Assembly (NCBI GenBank): GCA_900554535.1
Contig: USIA01000042.1
Coordinates: forward strand, 1-12,052
Direction: 5' to 3'
Length of the DNA: 12,052 nucleotides
DNA from: an uncultured Oscillospiraceae bacterium
GTDB taxonomy: Bacteria > Bacillota > Clostridia > Oscillospirales > Acutalibacteraceae
Below the pieces are notes generated by a model. That model was not told the DNA's origin and searched no databases. It saw nothing but the letters and a program-made list of their open reading frames with translations. Below are positions 1 through 6,655 of the stretch, piece by piece; position 1 is the first letter of the stretch; the number at the start of each line of letters is the position of its first letter. Made by a program: the position numbers and the translations under genes.

Positions 1-549
1 GCGGGCGATCACAGCGGGGGCCGCGGGGGGGGGGGGGGGGAGCCGCTATTACAAATCGATTTTCTGCTGGAATTTTTCCAAAAGGCCAGACAGGCGGGCG
101 TGCACACCTGCATTGACACATCTGGTGCGCCCTTTACCCGCGCGCAGCCCTTTTTCAGCAAATTTCAACAGCTGATGCAGTGGACAGACCTGCTGCTTTT
201 GGACATCAAAGAGATCAATGATGATCGCCACAAGGCGCTGACCGGCTTTTCCAACCGCAGCATCCTCGACCTTGCGCAATACCTTTCGGAGATCCGCAAG
301 CCGGTCTGGATTCGGCACGTGCTGGTGCCAAAGCGCAGCGACTTTGACGAAGACCTGCAAAAGCTGGCCGGTTTTCTCGATACCCTGCAAAACGTCGAGC
401 GGGTGGAGGTATTGCCCTACCACACCATGGGCGTTTATAAATGGAAATCGCTGGGGATTCCGTATCCGCTGGAAGGCATCGCGCCTCCCACAGAAGCGCG
501 CGTCAAAAACGCGGAGCGCATATTAAAAGCTCGAGCTGCACAAATGTAA
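1..549 (+). CDS. pflA: Pyruvate formate-lyase activating enzyme, 3' part (5' end missing)
   Basis: Radical SAM activase that installs the glycyl radical on pyruvate formate-lyase in anaerobic fermentation. The window starts inside the gene, so the CxxxCxxC cluster motif at the N-terminus is not visible. From about base 40 the frame reads GEPLLQ, which is the end of the SGGEPLLQ SAM-binding motif, followed by HTCIDTSG, DLLLLDIKEI and the C-terminal VLPYHTMG segment, all typical of PflA. The reading frame is clean from about 40 to the TAA at 547-549. Upstream of that, bases 25-40 are a run of 16 G, and the plausible upstream residues (Ile-Thr of the GGIT motif) sit in another frame, so the run probably hides an indel or is a sequencing artefact. 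The related glycyl-radical activases are less likely because the visible motifs match PflA best. A strong terminator follows directly. Confidence 0.9.
   Translation, partial: AGDHSGGRGGGGGEPLLQIDFLLEFFQKARQAGVHTCIDTSGAPFTRAQPFFSKFQQLMQWTDLLLLDIKEINDDRHKALTGFSNRSILDLAQYLSEIRKPVWIRHVLVPKRSDFDEDLQKLAGFLDTLQNVERVEVLPYHTMGVYKWKSLGIPYPLEGIAPPTEARVKNAERILKARAAQM
25..40. other. 16-base G homopolymer, probable sequencing or assembly artefact
   Basis: Sixteen G in a row sit 25 bases from the window edge, inside a conserved part of pflA where the family has SGGEP. The run breaks the frame between the upstream Ile-Thr codons and the downstream GEPLLQ. Poly-G is a known two-colour Illumina artefact at read and contig ends. 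I read this as low-quality sequence, not biology. Confidence 0.75.
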
Positions 550-554
550 AATAA

Positions 555-600
555 AATCCCCCGGATGCAGTTTTGTCTCGCATCCGGGGGATTGTGTTTG
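555..600 (+). terminator. Intrinsic terminator of pflA
   Basis: A perfect 14-bp stem (555-568 with 580-593, starting AATCCCCCGG) closes an 11-base loop and is followed by the T-rich GTGTTTG. It begins five bases after the pflA stop codon. The mirrored arm starts with ATAAAATCC, so it may also stop minus-strand transcripts coming out of the fructokinase operon. Confidence 0.85.
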
Positions 601-620
601 CGGCAGCAGGCTCACCTGGC

Positions 621-743
621 CTATGCCAAAATCCGCATCTGTTCTCGTGCATTGCTCAGGTCAGAAACGGATTTGCCGATTCCTATCTTCGTTTTGCTAT
701 CCGCCGCTACTGTGGCCGCGGCTTCGATTTTAGAAATTAACGA
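621..743 (-). other. Short open frame without a start, downstream of the fructokinase gene
   Basis: The 150 bases between the pflA terminator and the fructokinase stop contain no complete gene. On the minus strand a 40-codon frame runs from just after a TGA (744-746) to a TAG (621-623). Its translation is alanine- and lysine-rich, looks protein-like, and ends in NAREQMRILA. It has no start codon near its beginning and no ribosome binding site. It could be a gene relic or chance. I see no convincing dedicated hairpin for the end of the operon here. Confidence 0.2.
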
Positions 744-747
744 TCAA

Positions 748-1731
748 TCAGGACGATTGCCTGCATCCGTTCTCTTTGAGGAGCTTTTCAATCTCCACTT
801 TTTCCGGCATGACCTTTAAAGCGCCCTTTCTTGTCGTGATGATGGATGCCCCTGCATTGGCAAAGGTCAGCATTTCCTGAAGCGATGCTTCTGTCAGGTT
901 CTCCAGGCCGTGTTCCAGAATATAGTTCAGTTCGCACGCCGCAAAGGTATCCCCGGCTCCGGTTGTCTCAATCGTATCCGGCTGGATAAAGGGCGCTGCT
1001 TCCACGACGAGATCCTGATAGTATGCGCGGCTTCCATTTTTCCCCATCGTCACACAGATCAACGGAATATCGAACTGCTTGCGCAGCATTTCCACGCCCT
1101 TCGTATAATCCGTCGTGCCTGTCATGAATTCCATCTCATTATCAGAGATTTTCAGGATATCGCATTTTGACAGTCCATAGGAAATTTCCTCTTTTGCCCT
1201 GTCCAGGCTGTCCCATAAGGGCTCCCGGAGATTCGGGTCAAAGGAAACCAGCAGCCCGTTCTCCTTGGCCACATCAATGGCATAGCGCGTCGCTTCGCGG
1301 ACCCCCGCGTGCGTGGAGGAAAGCGTCCCAAAATGGAAGATCTTGGCCGCTTTGATGAGCGCGGGATCCACTTCTTCCTTCGTGAGCATCATATCTGCTC
1401 CGGGATTTCTGTAGAAAGAGAACGCCCGGTCCCCGTCCGGGAAGGTATGGACAAAAGCAAGCGTCGTGTGCACATTCTGATCCATCTGAAGGCCAGACAC
1501 ATCCGTCCCGCTTTCTTCCACGGCTTTCTTCAGCTGTTCTCCGAACTGATCCGCTCCTACCTTGCCAATGAACGCGGTCCTTTTTCCAAGCTTGTTGAGC
1601 ATGGCCAGCACGTTGCAGGGTGCGCCGCCGGGGTTCGCCTCCAAAAGCGGATTGCCCTGGCTGCTCATGCCATTTTCCGTGAAATCGATCAAAAGCTCGC
1701 CAAGTGCTACTACGTCATATTTCTTATCCAT
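748..1731 (-). CDS. scrK: Fructokinase, PfkB/ribokinase family
   Basis: Cytoplasmic ATP-dependent kinase expected to convert free fructose to fructose 6-phosphate. The 327-residue product has the usual PfkB landmarks: the ALGELLIDF start with Asp16 in the sugar pocket, the PGGAPCN glycine-rich signature at 34-40, the GKVGADQFG segment near 56-64, and the second PfkB signature TTGAGDTF at 256-263 with Asp261 as catalytic base. I chose the ATG at 1731 over the upstream GTG at 1746 because AGAAGG sits six bases before it and the protein then begins MDKKYDVVALGE, as in other fructokinases. It is the last gene of the operon, 27 bases after the GH32 stop. A PfkB kinase beside non-PTS transport genes means fructose is released unphosphorylated inside the cell. 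A kinase for another ketose cannot be excluded. Confidence 0.92.
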   Translation of the reverse strand: MDKKYDVVALGELLIDFTENGMSSQGNPLLEANPGGAPCNVLAMLNKLGKRTAFIGKVGADQFGEQLKKAVEESGTDVSGLQMDQNVHTTLAFVHTFPDGDRAFSFYRNPGADMMLTKEEVDPALIKAAKIFHFGTLSSTHAGVREATRYAIDVAKENGLLVSFDPNLREPLWDSLDRAKEEISYGLSKCDILKISDNEMEFMTGTTDYTKGVEMLRKQFDIPLICVTMGKNGSRAYYQDLVVEAAPFIQPDTIETTGAGDTFAACELNYILEHGLENLTEASLQEMLTFANAGASIITTRKGALKVMPEKVEIEKLLKENGCRQSS

Positions 1732-1758
1732 GTCTTCCCTTCTCACTTTACGCCTTCG

Positions 1759-3246
1759 TTACAAATCCATAACCTTTTGAAGCGCCCAGGTCTGCATCGC
1801 GCTTATTTTCAGTTTTCCCGCAGGAACGGATATGTAGTTCTGATTCTGATTTTCGTTTGCAAATACATTGCAGCTGTGATTTGTCTCGTAGTCTTCTGTA
1901 AAAATCTCTATGGAGCTTTTATCCACAAACAAATGAATGGAAAATTTCTCTTTTGACTTCATCTTCAGGGGGCTGCGGCTTACGCCTTTGCTCCAGCCAT
2001 CCGCATGATTTCTGTCGAAATACAGATACTGCTGTCCAAAATCAAAGGTGATCTTTGTCTGCCGTTCTTCATCACAGCGCAAAAATAGGGAGAACGTTTT
2101 AGCAGTCGTTTCTTTCAAGTCGATCTCCAGCTTCATCTCGTAGGAGCATCCGTCCTGCAGCGGAATGTCCGTTCTCTCGCCCTCTACAAAGAGATTCTTC
2201 TGCGACGCTTCTCCATACCGCAAAAGCTGCAGCTCTTCCACTGGTTCAAAGCGCAGGGTGTGGTCAGAATTCATTTTCACCTGCCTTGGCACGGCAAAGG
2301 AGCCGCACCAGCCTTCCTGATAAGTCGGCCCCCAGTCCTTCCAGAACGGCATCCAGTCCCAGGCATTGGCCCAGCCTATGATCAGGCGTCTCCCTTTCCC
2401 ATCAAGGAACGATTGCGGTGCATAGTAGTCAAATCCCCAGTCTGCCTCCCCGCAGGTGTCATAGACAAATTTCCCTGTCTCATAGCTGAAATCTCCCACC
2501 ATATATACGCAGGTCCTTTCGCCGACGCCCATCGGGGACACCAGGAGCACATACTTGTCTCCCAGCGGGAAGAAGTCCGGGCATTCCCACATGTAGCCCC
2601 ATTCTCCCCGGCTCTCTGCCAGCACATTCACGAATTGCCAGTGCAGCATGTCCTCAGACACATACAGAAGCGCCTGCGCAAGATGATTCCGGCTTGCGCC
2701 ACAGACCATATAATATTTTCCGTCATGCTCCCACACTTTTGGATCCCGGAAAAAATGTTTGGGCACACCTTCTGGCGCTGTAAGGACCGGATTCCCCGGA
2801 TATTTTTCAAAATGAATCCCATCTTCACTGTATGCGATGCACTGCGTCTGCTCAAAGCCGTTCCCGTTATTGGTGCAGCCTGTATACATCAGGAAGAGCT
2901 TTCCGTCATGCTCAATGGCGCTTCCAGAAAAACAGCCGCCTCGTTTATGTTCGTCATAAACTTCGCTCGGCGCCAGCGCAATGGGCAGGTACTCCCAATG
3001 TATCAGATCTTCACTGACCGCATGCCCCCAGTGCATAAAATCCCAAAACCCATCATACGGGTTATGCTGATAAAAGACATGATATTTGCCTTTGTAAAAA
3101 ATCAATCCATTGGGGTCGTTAATCCAGCCCGTCTGCCCCATGAAGTGATAGTTCTGGCGCATTTTCCCTTGCTTTACTTTGTCCTTATATTTGTCAATCA
3201 TCGCCTGCGCCCTGGCTATGTTTTTCTGCATGCGTTCCTGCGACAT
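1759..3246 (-). CDS. scrB: GH32 beta-fructofuranosidase (annotated type: sucrose-6-phosphate hydrolase)
   Basis: Retaining glycosidase that removes beta-linked fructose from sucrose, sucrose 6-phosphate, inulobiose or short fructans. The 495-residue protein has all three GH32 motifs: WINDPNG at 41-47 (nucleophile Asp44), FRDP at 166-169 (Asp168, transition-state stabiliser) and WECPD at 220-224 (acid/base Glu221). The five-bladed propeller domain is followed by the C-terminal beta-sandwich (about 345-495), which includes IHLFVDKSSIEIFTED. There is no signal peptide, so it acts in the cytoplasm. The ATG at 3246 is chosen because AAGGAG lies nine bases upstream. The in-frame ATG at 3282 would overlap the GH172 gene and lacks proper spacing. 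Its gene lies 22 bases after the GH172 stop and 27 bases before scrK. No PTS component is present, so an unphosphorylated substrate is more likely than sucrose 6-phosphate. Confidence 0.93.
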   Translation of the reverse strand: MSQERMQKNIARAQAMIDKYKDKVKQGKMRQNYHFMGQTGWINDPNGLIFYKGKYHVFYQHNPYDGFWDFMHWGHAVSEDLIHWEYLPIALAPSEVYDEHKRGGCFSGSAIEHDGKLFLMYTGCTNNGNGFEQTQCIAYSEDGIHFEKYPGNPVLTAPEGVPKHFFRDPKVWEHDGKYYMVCGASRNHLAQALLYVSEDMLHWQFVNVLAESRGEWGYMWECPDFFPLGDKYVLLVSPMGVGERTCVYMVGDFSYETGKFVYDTCGEADWGFDYYAPQSFLDGKGRRLIIGWANAWDWMPFWKDWGPTYQEGWCGSFAVPRQVKMNSDHTLRFEPVEELQLLRYGEASQKNLFVEGERTDIPLQDGCSYEMKLEIDLKETTAKTFSLFLRCDEERQTKITFDFGQQYLYFDRNHADGWSKGVSRSPLKMKSKEKFSIHLFVDKSSIEIFTEDYETNHSCNVFANENQNQNYISVPAGKLKISAMQTWALQKVMDL

Positions 3247-3268
3247 CCTGCTCTGCTCCTTTTTGCAA

Positions 3269-4612
3269 TTACCGATACTCATCCCTTAATTTTTTGGCAA
3301 ATTCTGTGTTCAGCTTTGACTCACGGCGCGCTTTTTCCTCTTTGATGCGGAACTGCTCCTGCCGGGCCGGTGCATATTCTTCCCAGCGTTTCTCATAGGA
3401 TTCCCGGGCCGCTTTCATTTCTTCCGTCAGAACGGGCTGCTTCAATTTCCGTTCCGGAAGAGCCGGCACATTGGGCAGTCTCTCCTCCACAGGAAGGATT
3501 GTCAAAGGAGTCGTCGTCGGCAGCGTCTGATACCAGTATGCCGTTGAGCTCCAGTCGTCCGACAATTGATTGGCGTGTCCATGCTCAATGGTTACTTTCA
3601 AATGCTTTTCAAACCGGACAGGATCTGTGATATGGAAGCGGTAGGCCACATGGAAACCATCCGTATCTCCCTCATGGACGATCGTCCCAAAGAACGGATA
3701 CGCATTTCGCTGCATGCCCCACGCATGGTTAAAGTAATCCTCAGTTCCGGTTCCGTTCAAGCTCGGGTACTCTTCTCCGTCGATGAAGAACATATCGTTT
3801 CCTTCGCCCCACCAGCTTCCCTGGTAGTGCCTTACCGTCAGATTGCACCCTACATAATGTCCGGTTCCCTCTACATCCAATACCACATAGTTGCCGTCGC
3901 CTTTCAAATTCACCACATTATTGACTTCCGGCGAATTCACCTGGATATCCGGTCCCCAGCCGTCGCAGGGATTTTCCCGATGCCAGCTCGCATGAAAATA
4001 GGCTGTATCTTTATCCAGCGGTTCTTTATACATTTCATAATCAATATTAAAATACAGGATAAACGGCAGTTCATTTTCATTTACGATTTCTATTTTGGCT
4101 TTTTTATTAAAGGGCATGGGGAAATAGCAGGACACGGAACACGGCGCTCCATATCTGCCGGCCTCTTCCGGCTTCAGCGAGACATTGAAGGGGAGGGACG
4201 AAAAGTTCCCCGGATAGCTGTTCCCAATGCAAAAGAAATCGCCAAACGGCGCCAATACACTGGGCGTATCCTGGTCATCCCATGTAATCTTGATCAACGC
4301 CTTCCGGTAATAGAAGGGGTCATAATCATCCCAAATCACGCCGAGGGCGGGGTGGATTTCCATAACCGGTGCCGCGGAGGCATTCAGCTTTGGATCCAGG
4401 ATACTCGGCGCCTTCACCTTCCTGCAGGAAGAGGTCATCCAGATATGCGTGATGCACCCGGGCCCCTCAATTTCCCCCAAGGTGATGCTCTCCTTTGCAG
4501 GAATCTCCCAATAGTCCTGGTTCTTCCCTCGCTGATCCCAGCTGGCAAGCCGGCCGTTGCGTGCCTTTTTAATCTTTGTCAGATCCTGAAACAATCCTGA
4601 AACACTGCTCAT
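3269..4612 (-). CDS. GH172 family glycosidase (former DUF2961), candidate alpha-fructofuranosidase or difructose dianhydride hydrolase
   Basis: A 447-residue protein of the family once called DUF2961 and now GH172, whose members include the difructose dianhydride I synthase/hydrolase of Bifidobacterium dentium and some arabinofuranosidases. The diagnostic block WWGEGNDMFFIDGE (267-280) followed by NGTGTEDYF (286-294) is intact. The two glutamates are Glu270 and Glu291, the same spacing and numbering that I recall for the catalytic pair of the B. dentium enzyme. There is no signal peptide, so it is cytoplasmic. GAGG eight bases before ATG 4612 supports the start. After the fold, residues about 386-447 form a highly charged Lys/Glu/Arg tail likely to be helical. 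The gene is 30 bases after the permease stop and 22 bases before the GH32 ribosomal unit, so it is co-transcribed. The family call is firm. The substrate is inferred from fructose-pathway neighbours. Confidence 0.85.
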   Translation of the reverse strand: MSSVSGLFQDLTKIKKARNGRLASWDQRGKNQDYWEIPAKESITLGEIEGPGCITHIWMTSSCRKVKAPSILDPKLNASAAPVMEIHPALGVIWDDYDPFYYRKALIKITWDDQDTPSVLAPFGDFFCIGNSYPGNFSSLPFNVSLKPEEAGRYGAPCSVSCYFPMPFNKKAKIEIVNENELPFILYFNIDYEMYKEPLDKDTAYFHASWHRENPCDGWGPDIQVNSPEVNNVVNLKGDGNYVVLDVEGTGHYVGCNLTVRHYQGSWWGEGNDMFFIDGEEYPSLNGTGTEDYFNHAWGMQRNAYPFFGTIVHEGDTDGFHVAYRFHITDPVRFEKHLKVTIEHGHANQLSDDWSSTAYWYQTLPTTTPLTILPVEERLPNVPALPERKLKQPVLTEEMKAARESYEKRWEEYAPARQEQFRIKEEKARRESKLNTEFAKKLRDEYR

Positions 4613-4642
4613 TTTTTCTTCCTCAACTTTCTTTTTGTAAAA

Positions 4643-5473
4643 TTATCCTTTGACTGCTCCTGCGGTCATTCCCTCTACTATGTTCTTCTGGAAGATGCCA
4701 TAGAAAATCAGCTCTGGTATGATGATGATGACACTGGAGGCCACAATTCCACCGTAATCCACTGTATACGTCCCTTTGAAGAAGGAGGCGCCCATGGACA
4801 ATGTGTAATCCGCCACATCCCGGAGCATAACGGATGCAAATGGATACTCGTTCCAGATATACAATACATTAAAAATGACGATGGTCGCGATGACCGGCTT
4901 GGCCATTGGGAAGATGACGTGGGACATCAGATCCCACAGAGAACACCCGTCGATCACAGCCGCTTCATCGATTTCAGAAGGAAGCGCCTTCAGATAACCA
5001 ACCAGGAGCAACGTATTAAAGGAAATGGAGGTTGCGACGTATGGAAAAATCAGTGCCAGCTGCTCCCGCAGATGCAAAGTCACATTGATCTGGTAAACCG
5101 GGAACAGCAGTATAAACGGAGAAATGGACAAGCCCATGATCAAAAATCGGTATAAAAGATTTTTGACCTTGTTACTTTTAAAATACATCCGTGACAGCGC
5201 AAAAGAGCTGAAAAACGTTACTGCCAATTCTACAATGATAGAGACCACACAGATAAACAGGGTGTTGCCATATAGCTGCGCGAAATTCAATGTCTTAAAC
5301 GCATTGACGTAGTTATCCAGGTTCAAAGATTTCGGTAATGACAATGGATCAGACAAAATTTCCGCATTTGATTTGAAGGAAAGCACCAGCATCCATATGA
5401 ATGGGAAAACCACCACAACCGTGATCAATATCATGACAATATACAATATGACTTTTACCTTTTTATTGATCAT
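4643..5473 (-). CDS. Carbohydrate ABC transporter permease, CUT1 family, MalG-like
   Basis: Inner-membrane subunit of a sugar importer, 276 residues with about six hydrophobic segments. The first (residues 8-32) follows a short Lys-rich N-terminus. The cytoplasmic EAA loop that docks the ATPase is present as EIDEAAVIDG, with Glu170 to Gly176, followed by FPMAKP. The C-terminus GMTAGAVKG is the typical MalG-type ending. The start codon overlaps the stop of the upstream permease by four bases (ATGA), which indicates translational coupling and a heterodimeric channel. Transport substrate cannot be read from the sequence. The downstream fructosidase genes suggest a fructo-oligosaccharide or difructose dianhydride. 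Confidence 0.93.
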   Translation of the reverse strand: MINKKVKVILYIVMILITVVVVFPFIWMLVLSFKSNAEILSDPLSLPKSLNLDNYVNAFKTLNFAQLYGNTLFICVVSIIVELAVTFFSSFALSRMYFKSNKVKNLLYRFLIMGLSISPFILLFPVYQINVTLHLREQLALIFPYVATSISFNTLLLVGYLKALPSEIDEAAVIDGCSLWDLMSHVIFPMAKPVIATIVIFNVLYIWNEYPFASVMLRDVADYTLSMGASFFKGTYTVDYGGIVASSVIIIIPELIFYGIFQKNIVEGMTAGAVKG

Positions 5474-6351
5474 TTGCGCTTACCTTCCTTCTCTCTCGTT
5501 AAGAACGAGTAAACACCCGTTATAACTAGGGACAGCAAAAATGTGACCGTGGCCAGCGACATGCCATATCCATATCTTCCGCTGGTAAAAGTGGTAGCAT
5601 AACTGTACGTAACCAAAGTCTCGGACAAATGGTTTGGCCCGCCGCCCGTCGTCTGCTGTACAATTTCGAAAATCTTAAAAACGCCCGTTATGATCAGCAC
5701 AGCTACCGTTGAAATGGTCGTCTTCATCATCGGAATGATGACGTACCGCACTCTTTGTACTGCATTCGCCCCGTCAATCCGGCACGCCTCCAGTACTTCC
5801 TCTGGAATCATCTTCAGTCCCGCGACAAAAATGGTCGCCAGATAGCCGAGCTGCTGCCAGAAATAGATAACCGCGATGCTGTAAGGCGAAAGCGTCTCTC
5901 CGCCAATCCATTTTTGCTTGAACGCGCCCAGATTCAATGCGTCTAGAATGTTATTGATAATGCCGACATTGGGATCCAAAATATACACCCATATAATGCC
6001 GACGATAATCGGCGCGATAATCGCCGGTGAAAAAACCAATGCTTTCGAAAGCCCTGTCCCCCTCAGCTTGCTATTTAAAAGAAGGGCTACCAAAAAGGAT
6101 AACGTCAAAAGCAGGACAAATGCAAGCACAAAAATGATAACCGTATTTTTTAACGATACCCAGAATACTTTGTCCTGGAAGAGTTGGACGTAATTGCTAA
6201 AGCCAATGAATCTTGCTTTTCCGATTCCGGAATATTTGGTAAAGCTGTAATAGATCGCGATTGCGATCGGCAAAATGATAAATACACAGTAGATGACCAG
6301 TGTAGGTATCATCAACCCAATCTTATATTTTCTTTTACTAAGCCAGTACAT
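5470..6351 (-). CDS. Carbohydrate ABC transporter permease, CUT1 family, MalF/UgpA-like
   Basis: Inner-membrane partner subunit, 293 residues, beginning MYWLSKRKYKIG and entering a first membrane segment at about residue 10. Roughly six membrane spans follow. The EAA loop reads LEACRIDGA (Glu188 to Gly194), ending in VIIPMMK. AAGGAG lies six bases before ATG 6351. It overlaps the second permease gene by four bases. A 300-base intercistronic stretch separates it from the binding-protein gene, which is long for this type of operon and may allow lower permease than binding-protein expression. No ATP-binding subunit is encoded in the window. CUT1 systems of Bacillota often borrow a shared MsmK-type ATPase encoded elsewhere. 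Confidence 0.93.
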   Translation of the reverse strand: MYWLSKRKYKIGLMIPTLVIYCVFIILPIAIAIYYSFTKYSGIGKARFIGFSNYVQLFQDKVFWVSLKNTVIIFVLAFVLLLTLSFLVALLLNSKLRGTGLSKALVFSPAIIAPIIVGIIWVYILDPNVGIINNILDALNLGAFKQKWIGGETLSPYSIAVIYFWQQLGYLATIFVAGLKMIPEEVLEACRIDGANAVQRVRYVIIPMMKTTISTVAVLIITGVFKIFEIVQQTTGGGPNHLSETLVTYSYATTFTSGRYGYGMSLATVTFLLSLVITGVYSFLTREKEGKRK

Positions 6352-6370
6352 ATGCTTCTCCTTCTATCAT
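6338..6370 (-). other. Possible 10-codon leader frame overlapping the permease start
   Basis: AGGAGG, four bases before an ATG at 6370, opens a short frame MIEGEAYVLA that stops at 6338-6340, just inside the permease gene, whose own ATG is at 6351. It could couple ribosome entry to the permease start, or be chance from a purine-rich leader. Confidence 0.2.
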
Positions 6371-6396
6371 GCTGCCTCCTGGCAGAGATTTGCCGG

Positions 6397-6655
6397 ATGA
6401 TAAAGTTGAAGGCCCGTCAGCCTTTGCAGCACACTGGTTTTATCACAAAACACATGCATTCCAAAAGGAGACGAGCCTTCATGGCAAATCATGCCAAATT
6501 AAGCGGCGCGAAATGCAACAACAAGACGGCCTTTTATCCCCGAGGGCAGTTCACCGGCGCTTTCGACCCTGGAAGCGGCAACGCCCATTCGGGGGATGAG
6601 CGACCACCATCTTGCCTACAAGATGCCCGTGACGGCGAGGATTGTCCTTTATCAT
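6397..6655. repeat. Structured intercistronic element between the binding-protein and permease genes
   Basis: The 300 bases between the two genes hold no supported gene. The inner part is bounded by the inverted 9-mers ATGATAAAG (6397-6405) and CTTTATCAT (6647-6655), the latter spanning the binding-protein stop codon. Inside are an imperfect hairpin at 6544-6586 (arms GGGCAGTT and AACGCCC plus an inner GC-rich stem) and a perfect 7-bp hairpin at 6608-6625 (CATCTTG, CCTA, CAAGATG). The minus strand reads as a protein-like frame broken by one TAA. It may be a dispersed intergenic repeat, or an RNA stability and processing element that sets transporter stoichiometry. Neither can be settled from this window. 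Confidence 0.4.
6608..6625 (-). other. Perfect intercistronic stem-loop
   Basis: CATCTTG and CAAGATG form a 7-bp stem with a four-base loop, about 27 bases after the binding-protein stop codon on the transcript. There is no T-run after it, so it is not a normal terminator. It is a candidate 3' stabilising hairpin for the binding-protein message. Confidence 0.5.

Noticed and set aside
2260..3345. Long plus-strand open frame opposite the GH32 gene.
   Set aside because: It is the shadow of GH32. The protein shows no family motif, while the minus strand carries all catalytic motifs.
3566..4600. Long plus-strand open frame opposite the GH172 gene.
   Set aside because: Antisense shadow of a gene with intact catalytic motifs, with no plausible ribosome binding site or motif of its own.
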